A DNA stretch of 33,955 nucleotides, from the NCBI GenBank assembly GCA_944383305.1, contig CALWOZ010000027.1, forward strand, positions 1 to 33,955, in the 5' to 3' direction. Both the position numbers and the translations under genes were made by a program. A model generated the notes under the pieces. That model made no database searches. It was not told where the DNA came from and saw only the letters and a list, made by a program, of their open reading frames with translations. The DNA is from an uncultured Clostridia bacterium. Its GTDB lineage: Bacteria; Bacillota; Clostridia; Lachnospirales; CAG-274. This document shows positions 7,741 through 16,549 of this stretch, piece after piece (position 1 is the stretch's first letter; each line of letters begins with the position of its first letter).

Positions 7741-10131
7741 TTATTTTAATATTTCGTGTGGCTTAGTAGTCATAAGTTTATAAAGTTCTGTATCTTTTTG
7801 GAATTTATCTACGAATGGTATCATAATACTTCCATATTTAATTAAACCACTGCCTGCTTGACTATCTGTTATATAACTTAATTGAGTAGGGGATATATTA
7901 AGATACCTTGCTAGTATTTCTCTATCTCCACCACCTTGATTAAGCATACATATAAAGTCGCTGTTTTCAAAAATGGAAGCAATTTCAGGACTTGCTAGAA
8001 AGTCCTTTACATTCTGTGTTAATCCCGTTGGAATTCCACCATATTTACGTTGTCTTTTCCAGTTTTCTATGGTATAATTAGCTGTTTGTTTTTCTTTTAA
8101 TTGTAGATGAATTTCGTCCATATATGTACGAGTAGCTACTTTTAAATTCCTATTTCTAGTAACTTTGTTCCATATTTGGTCTTGCACAACTAACATACCA
8201 ACTTTTTTAAGTTGAGTTCCTAATTCTTTTATATTAAAAGAAACAAGCCTGTTGTTTAAATCAACAGTTGTTCTATTGTTAAAATAATTAAAGTTACCTT
8301 TAACATATATTTCCAAAGCAACAGCTAGATTTTGAGCTTCTAATTCCTTTTGATTTTTTATTAAGTTGTATAAATCAATTAATAAAGGAATATTTTCATC
8401 TTTAGGATTTGATATATAAGGCTGATAAACTAGCTTTACACATCTATCAATAATTGATTTTTCAATAGGACTAAGTCCTGTTGAGAATATTTGTTCAAAA
8501 AAAGCCAATAAAAAATCACTCTTTAATGACAAAGGGTTATCATCATCAGAGTAATTTAAGTTAATATCCATTATGTTAATGTAGTCTTTAGAGTTAGGAC
8601 TAATATTTATTACTTGACCCTCAAAAGAATTTACAAGTGGGGAAAATTCATTTTCTGGGTCTGAAATAATAATATCATCATTTGTAGATAACATTATATT
8701 AGTTATTTCTCTTTTTGCCATAAATGACTTACCACTTCCAGGTGTTCCTAAAATAAGTCCATTAGGATTTTTAAGCTCTTTTCTATCAGCTAAAATAATA
8801 TTATTAGATAGAGCATTTAAACCATAATAAAGGCTCTCTTTACTTTCAACAAGTAGTTCTTCTGTTGTAAATGGAACAAATATGGCTGTTGAAGTTGTCA
8901 TTAAGCTACGTTGTATTTTTATTAAATTATTCCCAATAGGTAAACTTGAATTTAAAGCCTGTTCTTGTTGATAATTTAGTTGTTTTAATTTTAAGCTATG
9001 TTTTTGTACTATGCCTTTTAAGTAGTTATTTACATCTTCAAGTTCAGATTTATTTTTACCAAAAGTAGTAATTATAATAGTTGCTAAAAATAAATGTTCA
9101 TTTCTACTTTTTAAATTTTCCCAAACATTAGTAGTTTCTTCTATATTTTCCTGTAACTCTAAAGGTAAAATATCCATATCATACCTATTAGCAAATGCTT
9201 TTTGTTGATTTTTTATTTTTTGAGCTTCAACTTCAACTTTTTTCTTTTTAGCAATTTCTATTGCTTTTGACTGCTCAAAAGGTACTAAATGAATATTTAC
9301 AAGTAATTTTTTATCTACTTCTAATAAATCAGCTAATATTCTATCTTCCATTTCATTTACATTTATTTGTAAATAAAATGTAGAAGCTAATTCTTTATCT
9401 AATTCAATATTTGATTTATTATTTTTGCTACTCATAGGAGAAATAAAGTCTTTTGTCGTTAATCCAGTATTTGCAATTAAACTAAAATCAAAATTAAAAC
9501 TTTCATCTTTATTCAAAATATTATGTAATAGTTCTAATCTTTCTACACCGTTTAAACTTTCAGCAAAAACTCCCATTGTTTTAAAATTGTTTATAACATC
9601 AAGTTCAATACGGTCAAGACTTTGTTTAGCTTTTTTATAGCTATCTTCTTCAACAGCAAATGTTAAATATTTTAATTTGATAATGCCATTATTCCCTTTT
9701 TCTAGTTGACTTTTTAGCATTTGATAGTATTCTTTTCTTAAATATTCAATATTATCATCTTTAGACTGTATATGAATTTTTTCTAAAAGTTCATTTCCAT
9801 TAGTTTTATTGTTAAAAAAGGTTAATTGAATTTTTATTTTTTCGTTAAAATAATTTAAGAATTCACAATAAGAATTAAATATATTAGCTTTATCTTCATT
9901 GTTAGCCAACATATAATTAATATCAAAAAATTTTATAGTTTTTGAATATGTGCTCCCAATTTTACAAATCCCATTTTTTAAAATTTCATCAAAAACTAGC
10001 ATACTTTGAGTGCTATCTCTTGGATTTTTTTCACTAATTAATTTATTAATTCTTTTCTTTTGCTCTTTAGTTAATTTTATACCTTTTAACTTTTCATAAT
10101 CAATATTTCTCTTTTTAGAAAAAAATAACAT
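7741..10131 (-). CDS. virB4: VirB4-like conjugation ATPase (CD1110 family)
   Basis: A 796-aa cytoplasmic or membrane-associated ATPase that powers T4SS assembly and transfer. The N-terminal half (about 1-430) is the VirB4 accessory domain. The C-terminal RecA-like domain has Walker A GTPGSGKS at 462-469, IIISDPENEF at 487-496 and Walker B-like TYMDEIH at 669-675, followed by WKRQRKYGGIPTGLTQNVKD (691-710), a conserved VirB4 segment. Length and motif order are normal, with no sign of damage. ATG with AGGAG seven bases upstream. It lies 12 bases after the prgI gene and before the Maff2 gene; in many relatives virB4 follows virB6 instead. Confidence 0.95.
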   Translation of the reverse strand: MLFFSKKRNIDYEKLKGIKLTKEQKKRINKLISEKNPRDSTQSMLVFDEILKNGICKIGSTYSKTIKFFDINYMLANNEDKANIFNSYCEFLNYFNEKIKIQLTFFNNKTNGNELLEKIHIQSKDDNIEYLRKEYYQMLKSQLEKGNNGIIKLKYLTFAVEEDSYKKAKQSLDRIELDVINNFKTMGVFAESLNGVERLELLHNILNKDESFNFDFSLIANTGLTTKDFISPMSSKNNKSNIELDKELASTFYLQINVNEMEDRILADLLEVDKKLLVNIHLVPFEQSKAIEIAKKKKVEVEAQKIKNQQKAFANRYDMDILPLELQENIEETTNVWENLKSRNEHLFLATIIITTFGKNKSELEDVNNYLKGIVQKHSLKLKQLNYQQEQALNSSLPIGNNLIKIQRSLMTTSTAIFVPFTTEELLVESKESLYYGLNALSNNIILADRKELKNPNGLILGTPGSGKSFMAKREITNIMLSTNDDIIISDPENEFSPLVNSFEGQVINISPNSKDYINIMDINLNYSDDDNPLSLKSDFLLAFFEQIFSTGLSPIEKSIIDRCVKLVYQPYISNPKDENIPLLIDLYNLIKNQKELEAQNLAVALEIYVKGNFNYFNNRTTVDLNNRLVSFNIKELGTQLKKVGMLVVQDQIWNKVTRNRNLKVATRTYMDEIHLQLKEKQTANYTIENWKRQRKYGGIPTGLTQNVKDFLASPEIASIFENSDFICMLNQGGGDREILARYLNISPTQLSYITDSQAGSGLIKYGSIMIPFVDKFQKDTELYKLMTTKPHEILK

Positions 10132-10143
10132 AGTTCAACTCCT

Positions 10144-10491
10144 TTATTTTTTTATAAATTTTTCAATTTCTTTTGATAATAAACCTTTATTATAAAAGTT
10201 TTCTGTTTTATAAACTTTAGGCTTATTATTTTTATAAAAATAAATAATATTTTTTATTTTATCTTCTAAATAAACACCGTCATCTTCATAATATCCTAAA
10301 AATAAAATAGGAAATATAATAATAAAGCTAATATACATAGATATTTCAATTCCTACTATATTTTTTAATTTGAAAAATATGAAGAATATAAAAAAACCAG
10401 CCATTGATATACTAATTAGCTGACGTTTTGTAAAATTTAAGTATTTTTCTTTTATTTTAACTATGTCTTTTGGCACACTAACATATGCCAT
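10144..10491 (-). CDS. prgI: PrgI-family conjugation membrane protein
   Basis: A 115-aa protein that opens with MAYVSVPKDIVKIKEK, the usual PrgI start, then two adjacent membrane helices (about 27-41 and 45-66) and a C-terminal segment DGVYLEDKIKNIIYFYKN. PrgI proteins are small inner-membrane parts of Gram-positive T4SSs encoded beside VirB4. ATG with AAGGAG seven bases upstream; four bases separate it from the virD4 stop. Confidence 0.88.
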   Translation of the reverse strand: MAYVSVPKDIVKIKEKYLNFTKRQLISISMAGFFIFFIFFKLKNIVGIEISMYISFIIIFPILFLGYYEDDGVYLEDKIKNIIYFYKNNKPKVYKTENFYNKGLLSKEIEKFIKK

Positions 10492-10495
10492 ATTA

Positions 10496-12379
10496 TCACT
10501 CCTTAATTATATTGTCATCAATATTATCAATATCTACTGACAATACTACAACATCATTTTCATTTAGAGAAAGTTCATTATTATTTATTTCTTCTAAATG
10601 CTTTTTAACATCAAAAAAGTTTCTCTTATTATAGTCAAGTAAATTTTTATATTGACTATGTTTTTCAATATTAAATTTTTTAGATAGAAAAGGACGAGTA
10701 CCCCTTATTCTAACTATACATTTATCATTATCAAGTACAGCAAGTTCATCTTCTGTTAAAAGTTCTCTACCTGTTTTTTGATAATTTGTACTATAAGAAT
10801 AACTACTACCTTTACTATCCGAATTGGTAAATAAGTCAATAGTTTCCTTGCCTAAAGTTTTAGAAATATCTTCTAAAGTTGATTTTTCTCCACCACCTAA
10901 AAAAACAAAAGTATCACAGTTACCGATAATAGTTTCATCTTTGCCGTCTTTGTACATACTTTTTAATTGACTTTTAGTTTGTAAAATAGGGCAAGCACTA
11001 ATTCCTCTACTTCGTATAGTAGCTATAAGTTTGTCAAAGTTAGGTATCGTACCTATGTTTGCAAATTCATCAAGTAAAAAACGTACTGAAATAGGTAATC
11101 TTCCATTGTATACATTATCTGCTTTTTCACAAAGGAGATTAAAAAGTTGAGTATACATAATGGATATAATAAAGTTAAAAGTAGGATTTGTATCAGATAA
11201 AATAACAAATAATGCTGTTTTTTCATCTCCTATTTTATCTAGTTCCATATCGTCTTTAGAAGTCAATTCATTTAAAGCTGTTGTATCAAAAGGGGATAGT
11301 CTAACACCACAAGACACTAATATACTTTGTAGAGTTTCTTTAGCACCATTTCTATATTTATTGTACTGACGGACTGCAAAATGACTTGGGTTTTCTTTTT
11401 CTAAATCTTCCATTAATAAATCAACAGGATTTTTTTCTTCAACAGTATCTCCTATTTTACAGTTATTTACTAATAGAATAAGACTTTCCATATTTTTCTC
11501 TTCTTCTTCACACTCATAAAAAATATATCCTACAAGTGCATTATAAAGCATTTGTTCAGCCTTTACCCAAAAATCTCTTTGTGTGTCCCCTTGAGTATTA
11601 CTTATTAATGTTTCAACGAAAGTTAAAATATCAACTTCGTTTTTAATATACATAAAAGGGTTGTAGTGCATTGATTTTGTAAAATCAATAGTGTTTAAAA
11701 CTTTAATTTTATAGCCATTATCTTTTAACATCTTGCCACATTCAAGAAGTAAAGTGCCTTTTGGGTCAGTCACTACATAACTTGAGTGCATCTGCATTAA
11801 ATTAGGCTTTACAAAAAATCTTGTTTTACCACTACCAGAACCACCGATAACAATAACATTTTGATTTCTAGCATATTTTATATTTTTAGGTCTATTTATT
11901 GTTATGTGTTCTGTTTCACTTAATAAAATATTTTGCTCAAATATAGGGTCTATATAAGGTTTAATATCTTTTGTAGTGCCCCAACTAGCAGAGCCATATT
12001 CAATTCCATTTTTTAATTTTCTTTTTTTCCTTGAAGAAAATAACAATACACAAGTAAAAAATATTACTATGCTTAAAGATATATCTGATTTATTCAAACT
12101 AATGATACCACCTTTAGTAAATATAAGGTGTATATTATCTATTGCATAATTAATTTTACTTAAATTATCTTCTACTGGACTTATTCTAACTATAAAACAA
12201 AACTTATTTAAAAATATAAAACTTAATATTAAAAATATTGTTAAATAACCTTTTTTGCCAAATTTAGAAAATTTATTTATTAAATTTTTATAAACTTTAA
12301 TAAATTTTTTAAAATATTTATTATTATTAAGTTTTTCTATATATTTTTTTATTTTCTTTATATATTTATTTTTAGCCAC
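10496..12379 (-). CDS. virD4: VirD4-like type IV coupling protein (CD1115 family)
   Basis: A 627-aa coupling protein that recruits relaxase-DNA to the T4SS. Two N-terminal membrane segments (about 44-66 and 98-116) precede a cytoplasmic ATPase domain. KNGIEYGSASWGT at 123-135 is the TraG/VirD4 signature stretch. Walker A GGSGSGKT lies at 179-186, TDPKGTLL at 204-211, and Walker B SVRFLLDEFANIG at 431-443. IIGNCDTFVFLGGGE (484-498) and the TGRELLTEDE region are further conserved TraG elements. The start is GTG (12377-12379) with AGGT about ten bases upstream. It is eight bases after the pcfB gene. Confidence 0.95.
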   Translation of the reverse strand: MAKNKYIKKIKKYIEKLNNNKYFKKFIKVYKNLINKFSKFGKKGYLTIFLILSFIFLNKFCFIVRISPVEDNLSKINYAIDNIHLIFTKGGIISLNKSDISLSIVIFFTCVLLFSSRKKRKLKNGIEYGSASWGTTKDIKPYIDPIFEQNILLSETEHITINRPKNIKYARNQNVIVIGGSGSGKTRFFVKPNLMQMHSSYVVTDPKGTLLLECGKMLKDNGYKIKVLNTIDFTKSMHYNPFMYIKNEVDILTFVETLISNTQGDTQRDFWVKAEQMLYNALVGYIFYECEEEEKNMESLILLVNNCKIGDTVEEKNPVDLLMEDLEKENPSHFAVRQYNKYRNGAKETLQSILVSCGVRLSPFDTTALNELTSKDDMELDKIGDEKTALFVILSDTNPTFNFIISIMYTQLFNLLCEKADNVYNGRLPISVRFLLDEFANIGTIPNFDKLIATIRSRGISACPILQTKSQLKSMYKDGKDETIIGNCDTFVFLGGGEKSTLEDISKTLGKETIDLFTNSDSKGSSYSYSTNYQKTGRELLTEDELAVLDNDKCIVRIRGTRPFLSKKFNIEKHSQYKNLLDYNKRNFFDVKKHLEEINNNELSLNENDVVVLSVDIDNIDDNIIKE

Positions 12380-12387
12380 AAAAAAAC

Positions 12388-12873
12388 CTACCTTGACATT
12401 TTATTAGTTTGTTTTTGTTTCCTTTCTTTTTTCATTTCTTTGACAATTTTTTGTTTTTGTTTGATTTTTTCAAATATACTAATAGACTTTTTATTTTCTC
12501 TTTTATTAATTTCCGCTCTGAGTTTATTATAAACTTGTTCGTATATTTCAGCTTTTCCACTATTAAAGAAAAAAGTATATTTATTTGTATTTTTATCATA
12601 AACTAAAGCATACTTTAAGCCACAGTCTTTAGCAATTTTTTTAAATATTCTAAAATCATTATTATTTAATTCTAAATTTTCTAAATCAATTTTAGAAATA
12701 GAATTTTCAGATTTTGCAAGACTTTTAAGTGACTTTTTGGGACTTGAGGTGACAAGTTTCCAAGAATTTATCAATAAAAATTTTATAGTTTTAGCTAAAT
12801 TTTTTAAAGTTATTTTTGAAGCTTCAAAAGAAATTTCAGCAATTTTTTTATTATGTTCATCTTGGATTGCCAT
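12388..12873 (-). CDS. pcfB: PcfB-like (DUF3801) relaxosome accessory protein
   Basis: A 161-aa soluble basic protein. NNNDFRIFKKIAKDCGLKYA and the following YDKNTNKYTFFFNSGKAEI match the DUF3801/PcfB core, and the C-terminal 40 residues are a Lys-rich helix. In pCF10, PcfB works with the relaxase and the coupling protein to present DNA for transfer; here it is encoded directly before virD4, as in most Tn1549-like elements. Its ATG shares one base with the TAA of repA (TAATG), so translation is coupled. Confidence 0.82.
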   Translation of the reverse strand: MAIQDEHNKKIAEISFEASKITLKNLAKTIKFLLINSWKLVTSSPKKSLKSLAKSENSISKIDLENLELNNNDFRIFKKIAKDCGLKYALVYDKNTNKYTFFFNSGKAEIYEQVYNKLRAEINKRENKKSISIFEKIKQKQKIVKEMKKERKQKQTNKMSR

Positions 12874-13748
12874 TATATACCACCATATCCATACATATCA
12901 CTTTTTACCCAATTACTATAATAACTATCCATTGTAGTTTTTGCATTATACAATGTTGATAATAAATAGTTTTTCATATTTATTATTTTATGTGTAGTTT
13001 TGTCAATACAATTTAGTATATATTCAATTTCTGATAAGCCCATTTTTAATATTCTGGATTTAAAAATAGCTGTTGATACTTCATTGCCTTTAGATATTTT
13101 TATAGTATCTTTTTTATTTGTAACAATCTCTAGCATTATTTCTAATATTTCATCAAGTCTGTCTTTATTAATCATTTTGTATTTGACAGCTTCCTCATAA
13201 TATATATTTTCCTTTAATATTTCTTCATAATATTTTATTTCTTGTTCATCTGTAACCTTATGCTCATTATTACTAATATTATCATTTTTGATTATTTCTT
13301 GATTATTATTAATAATACTGTCATTAACAACACTATTTTTAATAACACTATTATTAATGTCACTATTATTAACAACATTATTTTTGCTTTTTGAATTTCC
13401 TAGGTCTAAAATTTCCGCTATTTTTTGAGGGTAAATAAGATTAGGTTTGCCTAATCCTTGTCTTTTTGCTGAAATAAGTCCATAGGATTTTAATTCTTTC
13501 ATAATTTTTATTGCAGTTGTTAAACAACAGTTTAGTTCTCTTCTAACTTCTTCATTTGTGAAGATAATGTAAATATTTTCTTCTTCATCTAGCCAGTTGT
13601 TTTTGCAAGATAATTTAACCCTGTCTATTATTAAAGCATATAGAGTTTTAGCTTCTACCGACATTTTTTTGTATTTATCAGTTTTAAAAAGAAACTTAGG
13701 TAATTGATAAAAGCCTTTTATTTGTGATATATCTTCTCTTTTTAACAT
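12873..13748 (-). CDS. repA: RepA-type replication initiator (RepA_N with DUF6017-like C-terminus)
   Basis: A 291-aa DNA-binding initiator. The N-terminal winged-helix domain has the hallmark GFYQLPKFLF at 12-21, then KMSVEAKTLYALIIDR at 28-43 and CCLTTAIKIMKELKSYGLI. Residues about 128-165 form an Asn/Ile/Val-rich spacer of near-repeats (NNSVIKNSVVNDSIINN). The C-terminal helical region (about 170-285) fits the DUF6017-type domain that follows RepA_N in Tn1549-like elements. Such proteins support extrachromosomal replication of the excised element. ATG with AAAGGAGG upstream. It heads the conjugation operon after the small winged-helix gene. Confidence 0.85.
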   Translation of the reverse strand: MLKREDISQIKGFYQLPKFLFKTDKYKKMSVEAKTLYALIIDRVKLSCKNNWLDEEENIYIIFTNEEVRRELNCCLTTAIKIMKELKSYGLISAKRQGLGKPNLIYPQKIAEILDLGNSKSKNNVVNNSDINNSVIKNSVVNDSIINNNQEIIKNDNISNNEHKVTDEQEIKYYEEILKENIYYEEAVKYKMINKDRLDEILEIMLEIVTNKKDTIKISKGNEVSTAIFKSRILKMGLSEIEYILNCIDKTTHKIINMKNYLLSTLYNAKTTMDSYYSNWVKSDMYGYGGI

Positions 13749-13775
13749 AATAGTCCTCCTTTATTTTATATATTC

Positions 13776-14051
13776 TTAATCAAAAATAACTAATTTTTTA
13801 ATACAAATATCTTTTTCTGCTATTGAAAAATCAATTAGTTCAAAAGTTTTCAGTTCTTCTAAACATCTTAATATAACTTTTTCTGTCATATCATTAGTAT
13901 TAATTTCTTTTCTTAATAAATTTAAGTTCACTATTTTATCATTTTTTTCAAATTTATTTAAGACAAATGTGTATAATACTTTACTTTTACAACTCATTTT
14001 TTTTAGATTATTATCTCTAAATAAAATTTTTGGAATTAATAAATAGTCCAT
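13776..14051 (-). CDS. Small RepA_N-like winged-helix protein
   Basis: A 91-aa protein with MDYLLIPKILF, then KKMSCKSKVLYTFVLNKF and a helix-turn-helix-like NDMTEKVILRCLEELKTFEL. This mimics the N-terminal winged-helix half of the RepA encoded just downstream, without its C-terminal domain. It is either a truncated duplicate of repA or a dedicated regulator of replication. A longer reading from TTG 14072 is open, but AAAGGAG lies at 14062-14068 inside that extension, 10-11 bases before the ATG at 14051, so the ATG is the better start. Confidence 0.65.
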   Translation of the reverse strand: MDYLLIPKILFRDNNLKKMSCKSKVLYTFVLNKFEKNDKIVNLNLLRKEINTNDMTEKVILRCLEELKTFELIDFSIAEKDICIKKLVIFD

Positions 14052-14080
14052 AATATAAAATTCTCCTTTCAATTTTGTTA

Positions 14081-14375
14081 TTTAATAATAATATTGTGAG
14101 TGTATACAGACAGCTATTGCTTCATAAAACGGCGATAAATTTCTACCGAATAAGTTTTCCCTTATTATTAAGTCTTGGCAACTATAATAAAATAGCTTTT
14201 AATATGTATATCTTTATTAAACACACACAATAAATAAAGATTTCTCGCTCTATTACTATAAAAATCACAAAAATAGTAATGTCGTGGCGTACAACTAAAA
14301 CTGCTCGTTAATAATAATTGTATCTGTATCTTACTCTATTTAATTTTCAATGTTCACTAGCCATTATTGGCTCTT
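14081..14375. other. Non-coding leader upstream of the replication genes; possible oriT/ori region
   Basis: There is no convincing coding frame. The stretch is less AT-biased than its surroundings and contains ATTACTAT (14252-14259) paired with ATAGTAAT (14273-14280), followed directly by GTCGTGGCGTACAACTAAAA (14281-14300). An inverted repeat next to an asymmetric unique sequence is the layout of an oriT nic region, and the position beside rep and conjugation genes fits. A small AGCCA/TGGCT hairpin is at 14359-14372. The oriT or ori role is inference only. Confidence 0.3.
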
Positions 14376-14441
14376 AAAAACTTATAATGAATTTATTTTT
14401 AGAAAGAGGGATATATTATTAAATTCATTATAAGTTTTTAA
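14374..14441. repeat. 22-bp perfect inverted repeat with 24-base loop
   Basis: Arms at 14374-14395 (TTAAAAACTTATAATGAATT, then TA) and 14420-14441 are exact reverse complements. The loop holds AGAAAGAGGG (14401-14410), a purine run. It lies between the minus-strand terminator and the rep leader. It could be a protein-binding site, a transfer or replication structure, or the scar of a mobile element; no flanking target duplication was seen. Confidence 0.6.
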
Positions 14442-14445
14442 CAAC

Positions 14446-14510
14446 AAAAAAAGCTCTTTACCCCTTGTTTTAAGGGAAGTTTTACTTCCCCAAAACAATT
14501 GGTAAAGAGC
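14446..14510 (-). terminator. Strong rho-independent terminator reading leftward
   Basis: GCTCTTTACC (14453-14462) pairs with GGTAAAGAGC (14501-14510), and the interior pairs further (TTGTTTT with AAAACAA, GGGAAG with CTTCCC, loop TTTTA). On the minus strand the stem is followed by TTTTTTT (14446-14452). It would end transcripts coming from the thioredoxin/stalk operon and insulate the replication/conjugation operon. Confidence 0.8.
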
Positions 14511-14542
14511 CTATTAAAATTTATTAACAAATCTTTTAAAGT

Positions 14543-14593
14543 ATTAAAAAGTAAAAAAATATAATATAAAATTATATTTTTTTACTTTTTAAT
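14543..14593. terminator. AT-rich 23-bp stem-loop after the thioredoxin gene
   Basis: Arms at 14543-14565 and 14571-14593 are perfect reverse complements with a five-base loop (ATAAA). The stem holds runs of A and T. It begins 11 bases after the stop of the thioredoxin-like gene (14604), so it probably acts as a 3' end or terminator, backed up by the stronger one at 14446-14510. Confidence 0.55.
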
Positions 14594-14603
14594 TTTATAT
14601 TTA

Positions 14604-15296
14604 TTAATAAACAAATATATTTAGTATTTCATCTAATAGCATATTTTCTTTTTCAATATATATAATTTTACCATTATCTATAAATACTAATGTTGGTATA
14701 CTTTTACTATCAAATGGTCGAAATAATACTTTTTCTATGTCATATATAACATTCAAATTATATTTTTCAAAATATTTTTTAGCTTCTTCTTTATCTTTAT
14801 CTATACTAATAAACAATATTTCAAAAGGTAATTTTTCAAATTCATTTGATATTTTCAATTCTTCTAATTGCTCTTTACAATAATTACACCAACTTGCTCC
14901 AAATATTATTAATTTTTTACTTTTATCAATATCATTAAATTTATAACAATTTGGTAAATTTTCATAATTAATATCTTTAAATATAATATCTTTATTATCT
15001 AAATATACTCTATTTAAAGTTTCATATGAAATATAAGCAGTATTATCAATCAATTCAAATTTATAACTTTTATCATAATTGTTCTCATTATCAAAAAGGA
15101 TATCTAACTTATCATTTTTAACTGTAATAGATTTTAAATTACTATCCCAAATTACATTATAATTAAAACTTTCGAAAAAATTTCTTAAAGTTATATTAGA
15201 TATAAATAATTCATCTGCCCTTATACTTGTAAATGTATATACTAGATTTAATATTAATATAAGTAAAAAAATATTTATTTTTTTTAAATCTAACAT
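14604..15296 (-). CDS. Secreted or membrane-tethered TlpA-like thioredoxin with N-terminal stalk-like domain
   Basis: A 230-aa protein. A hydrophobic signal or anchor covers residues about 8-26. Residues 30-115 look like a stalk/copper amine oxidase N-like domain (LRNFFESFNYNVIWDSNLKS then ITVK). Residues about 117-230 are a thioredoxin fold with the redox motif SWCNYC (Cys137, Cys140) and a cis-Pro segment SIPTLVFID. It probably reduces or exchanges disulfides outside the membrane, perhaps in the small Cys-containing secreted protein encoded 14 bases upstream; that link is inference. AGGT lies only one base before the ATG, so initiation is likely coupled to the upstream gene. The stalk-thioredoxin fusion is uncommon. 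Confidence 0.72.
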   Translation of the reverse strand: MLDLKKINIFLLILILNLVYTFTSIRADELFISNITLRNFFESFNYNVIWDSNLKSITVKNDKLDILFDNENNYDKSYKFELIDNTAYISYETLNRVYLDNKDIIFKDINYENLPNCYKFNDIDKSKKLIIFGASWCNYCKEQLEELKISNEFEKLPFEILFISIDKDKEEAKKYFEKYNLNVIYDIEKVLFRPFDSKSIPTLVFIDNGKIIYIEKENMLLDEILNIFVY

Positions 15297-15310
15297 ACCT
15301 AAATTATATT

Positions 15311-15672
15311 TTATTCATACACGTAGCATCTTTCACCATAAACTTGTATACATTCTTCAATTTTTACTTTTCCACCAGGAAAATACACAGCACAATATGC
15401 TTTTCCGTTTGAGTCTTTATAAAAATCAAAATCTATAGCATCTGGATATTTTTCTCTAATAGCAACTAAAGCTGCTCTTATAGTACTATTATCATAATCA
15501 AATAATTCTTCTTCGGATACTTTTTCTAAACTATCTAAATTAATTACTTTTCCTGATGTAGTATAATATATACTTTGAGCCTCATTAGAATCTGCAGCTA
15601 ATGCACTTACTACATTTACAGACATTAAACTTCCTATAGCTAAAATACTTAATACACATTTTTAAATAACAT
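15311..15672 (-). pseudogene. Small secreted Cys-containing protein with frameshift in signal peptide
   Basis: The intact frame (start at ATG 15623-15625 or any codon after the frameshift) encodes about 104 aa ending AYCAVYFPGGKVKIEECIQV and then YGERCYVYE, with three Cys. The real start is probably ATG 15670-15672, which has AAAGGAG seven bases upstream. From it MLFK reads into a run of five A (15659-15663) and goes out of frame. One extra A would give MLFKKCVLSILAIGSLMSVN, a perfect signal peptide joined to the rest. This is either a one-base deletion in an A run (pseudogene or phase variation) or a sequence error. No family is recognised. It sits between the stalk protein and thioredoxin genes. 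Confidence 0.65.
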
Positions 15673-15688
15673 ATAATACACTCCTTTA

Positions 15689-16516
15689 TTATTTTTCTAC
15701 TAAAATTTTACCATCTTTTACTTCTATACCAAGTTCAATAAAAATTGAATTTTTACCACTATTTTTTAAATTATTTCCAGATAATATTACAAATACTTGT
15801 CCATTATCTAATAATTTAATATTTATTATTTCTACATTTGAATACTTATCATATATAGAAACTAAATTATTTTTATATTCCTCTAAATTACAATTATAAT
15901 TAACTTTTATATATTCTTGTAAATCCTGTAAATTATAATTCATTAAATTTCTGTTTTCTATAGAATAATCTTCTATTTCATTAATGTTTAAGTTTTCCTT
16001 TATAATATTTCTATCATGAAAAGTTTTATTATTATTTATATTTTTTGAAGTTTTTGAAATTTCTAATAAGTCAAGTAAAAATAATTCTGTATTTAAAAAT
16101 ACTTTTTCATTATCTATATTAATATAATATTTATTTTTATATGTACTTATATTATATCCTAAATCTAATAATACCTCAGCTTTTATATAGGCTTTATTAT
16201 TTAATAATTTATAATAGTAAGTATTAGTATTTTTCTTTAAGTTATAATTTGATTCATAAACAAAATTTATAATTTTACCATCTTTTTCAAACTTCAATAA
16301 ATTATCATTATTAGAAATACTTTTAAATCCAAGATTTTTAAATGTATCATTTAGTGGAATATAATTATTTTCAATAGCTTCTCTATTTATACTTCTATTA
16401 ATTAGTATATCGTTTTGCATTAATGTGTTTGCAAAAACACTTGAGCTATTAATTTGTATTAATCCTATTAAACTTAATGGTATAATAATTTTTTTATAAA
16501 ATTTAATATATTTCAC
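15689..16516 (-). CDS. Secreted stalk-domain (copper amine oxidase N-like) protein
   Basis: A 275-aa secreted protein: signal peptide 1-29 (SSSVFA), a stalk-like domain at about 30-135 with YIPLNDTFKNLGFKSISNN and AYIKAEVLLDLGYNIS, then an Asn-rich linker and a C-terminal beta-rich domain (about 195-275). The function is unknown; it resembles the partial protein at 1-159 in type. The GTG start (16514-16516) overlaps its own AAGGTG. Reading on, an ATT codon at the ideal distance from AAGGTG occupies the place where an ATG would be expected, so the original ATG may have been lost. It is the first gene of a three-gene operon and lies about 50 bases downstream of an agrB remnant. Confidence 0.65.
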   Translation of the reverse strand: MKYIKFYKKIIIPLSLIGLIQINSSSVFANTLMQNDILINRSINREAIENNYIPLNDTFKNLGFKSISNNDNLLKFEKDGKIINFVYESNYNLKKNTNTYYYKLLNNKAYIKAEVLLDLGYNISTYKNKYYINIDNEKVFLNTELFLLDLLEISKTSKNINNNKTFHDRNIIKENLNINEIEDYSIENRNLMNYNLQDLQEYIKVNYNCNLEEYKNNLVSIYDKYSNVEIINIKLLDNGQVFVILSGNNLKNSGKNSIFIELGIEVKDGKILVEK

Positions 16517-16549
16517 CTTCTTATAATGTATATTTATATAAACCTCATT

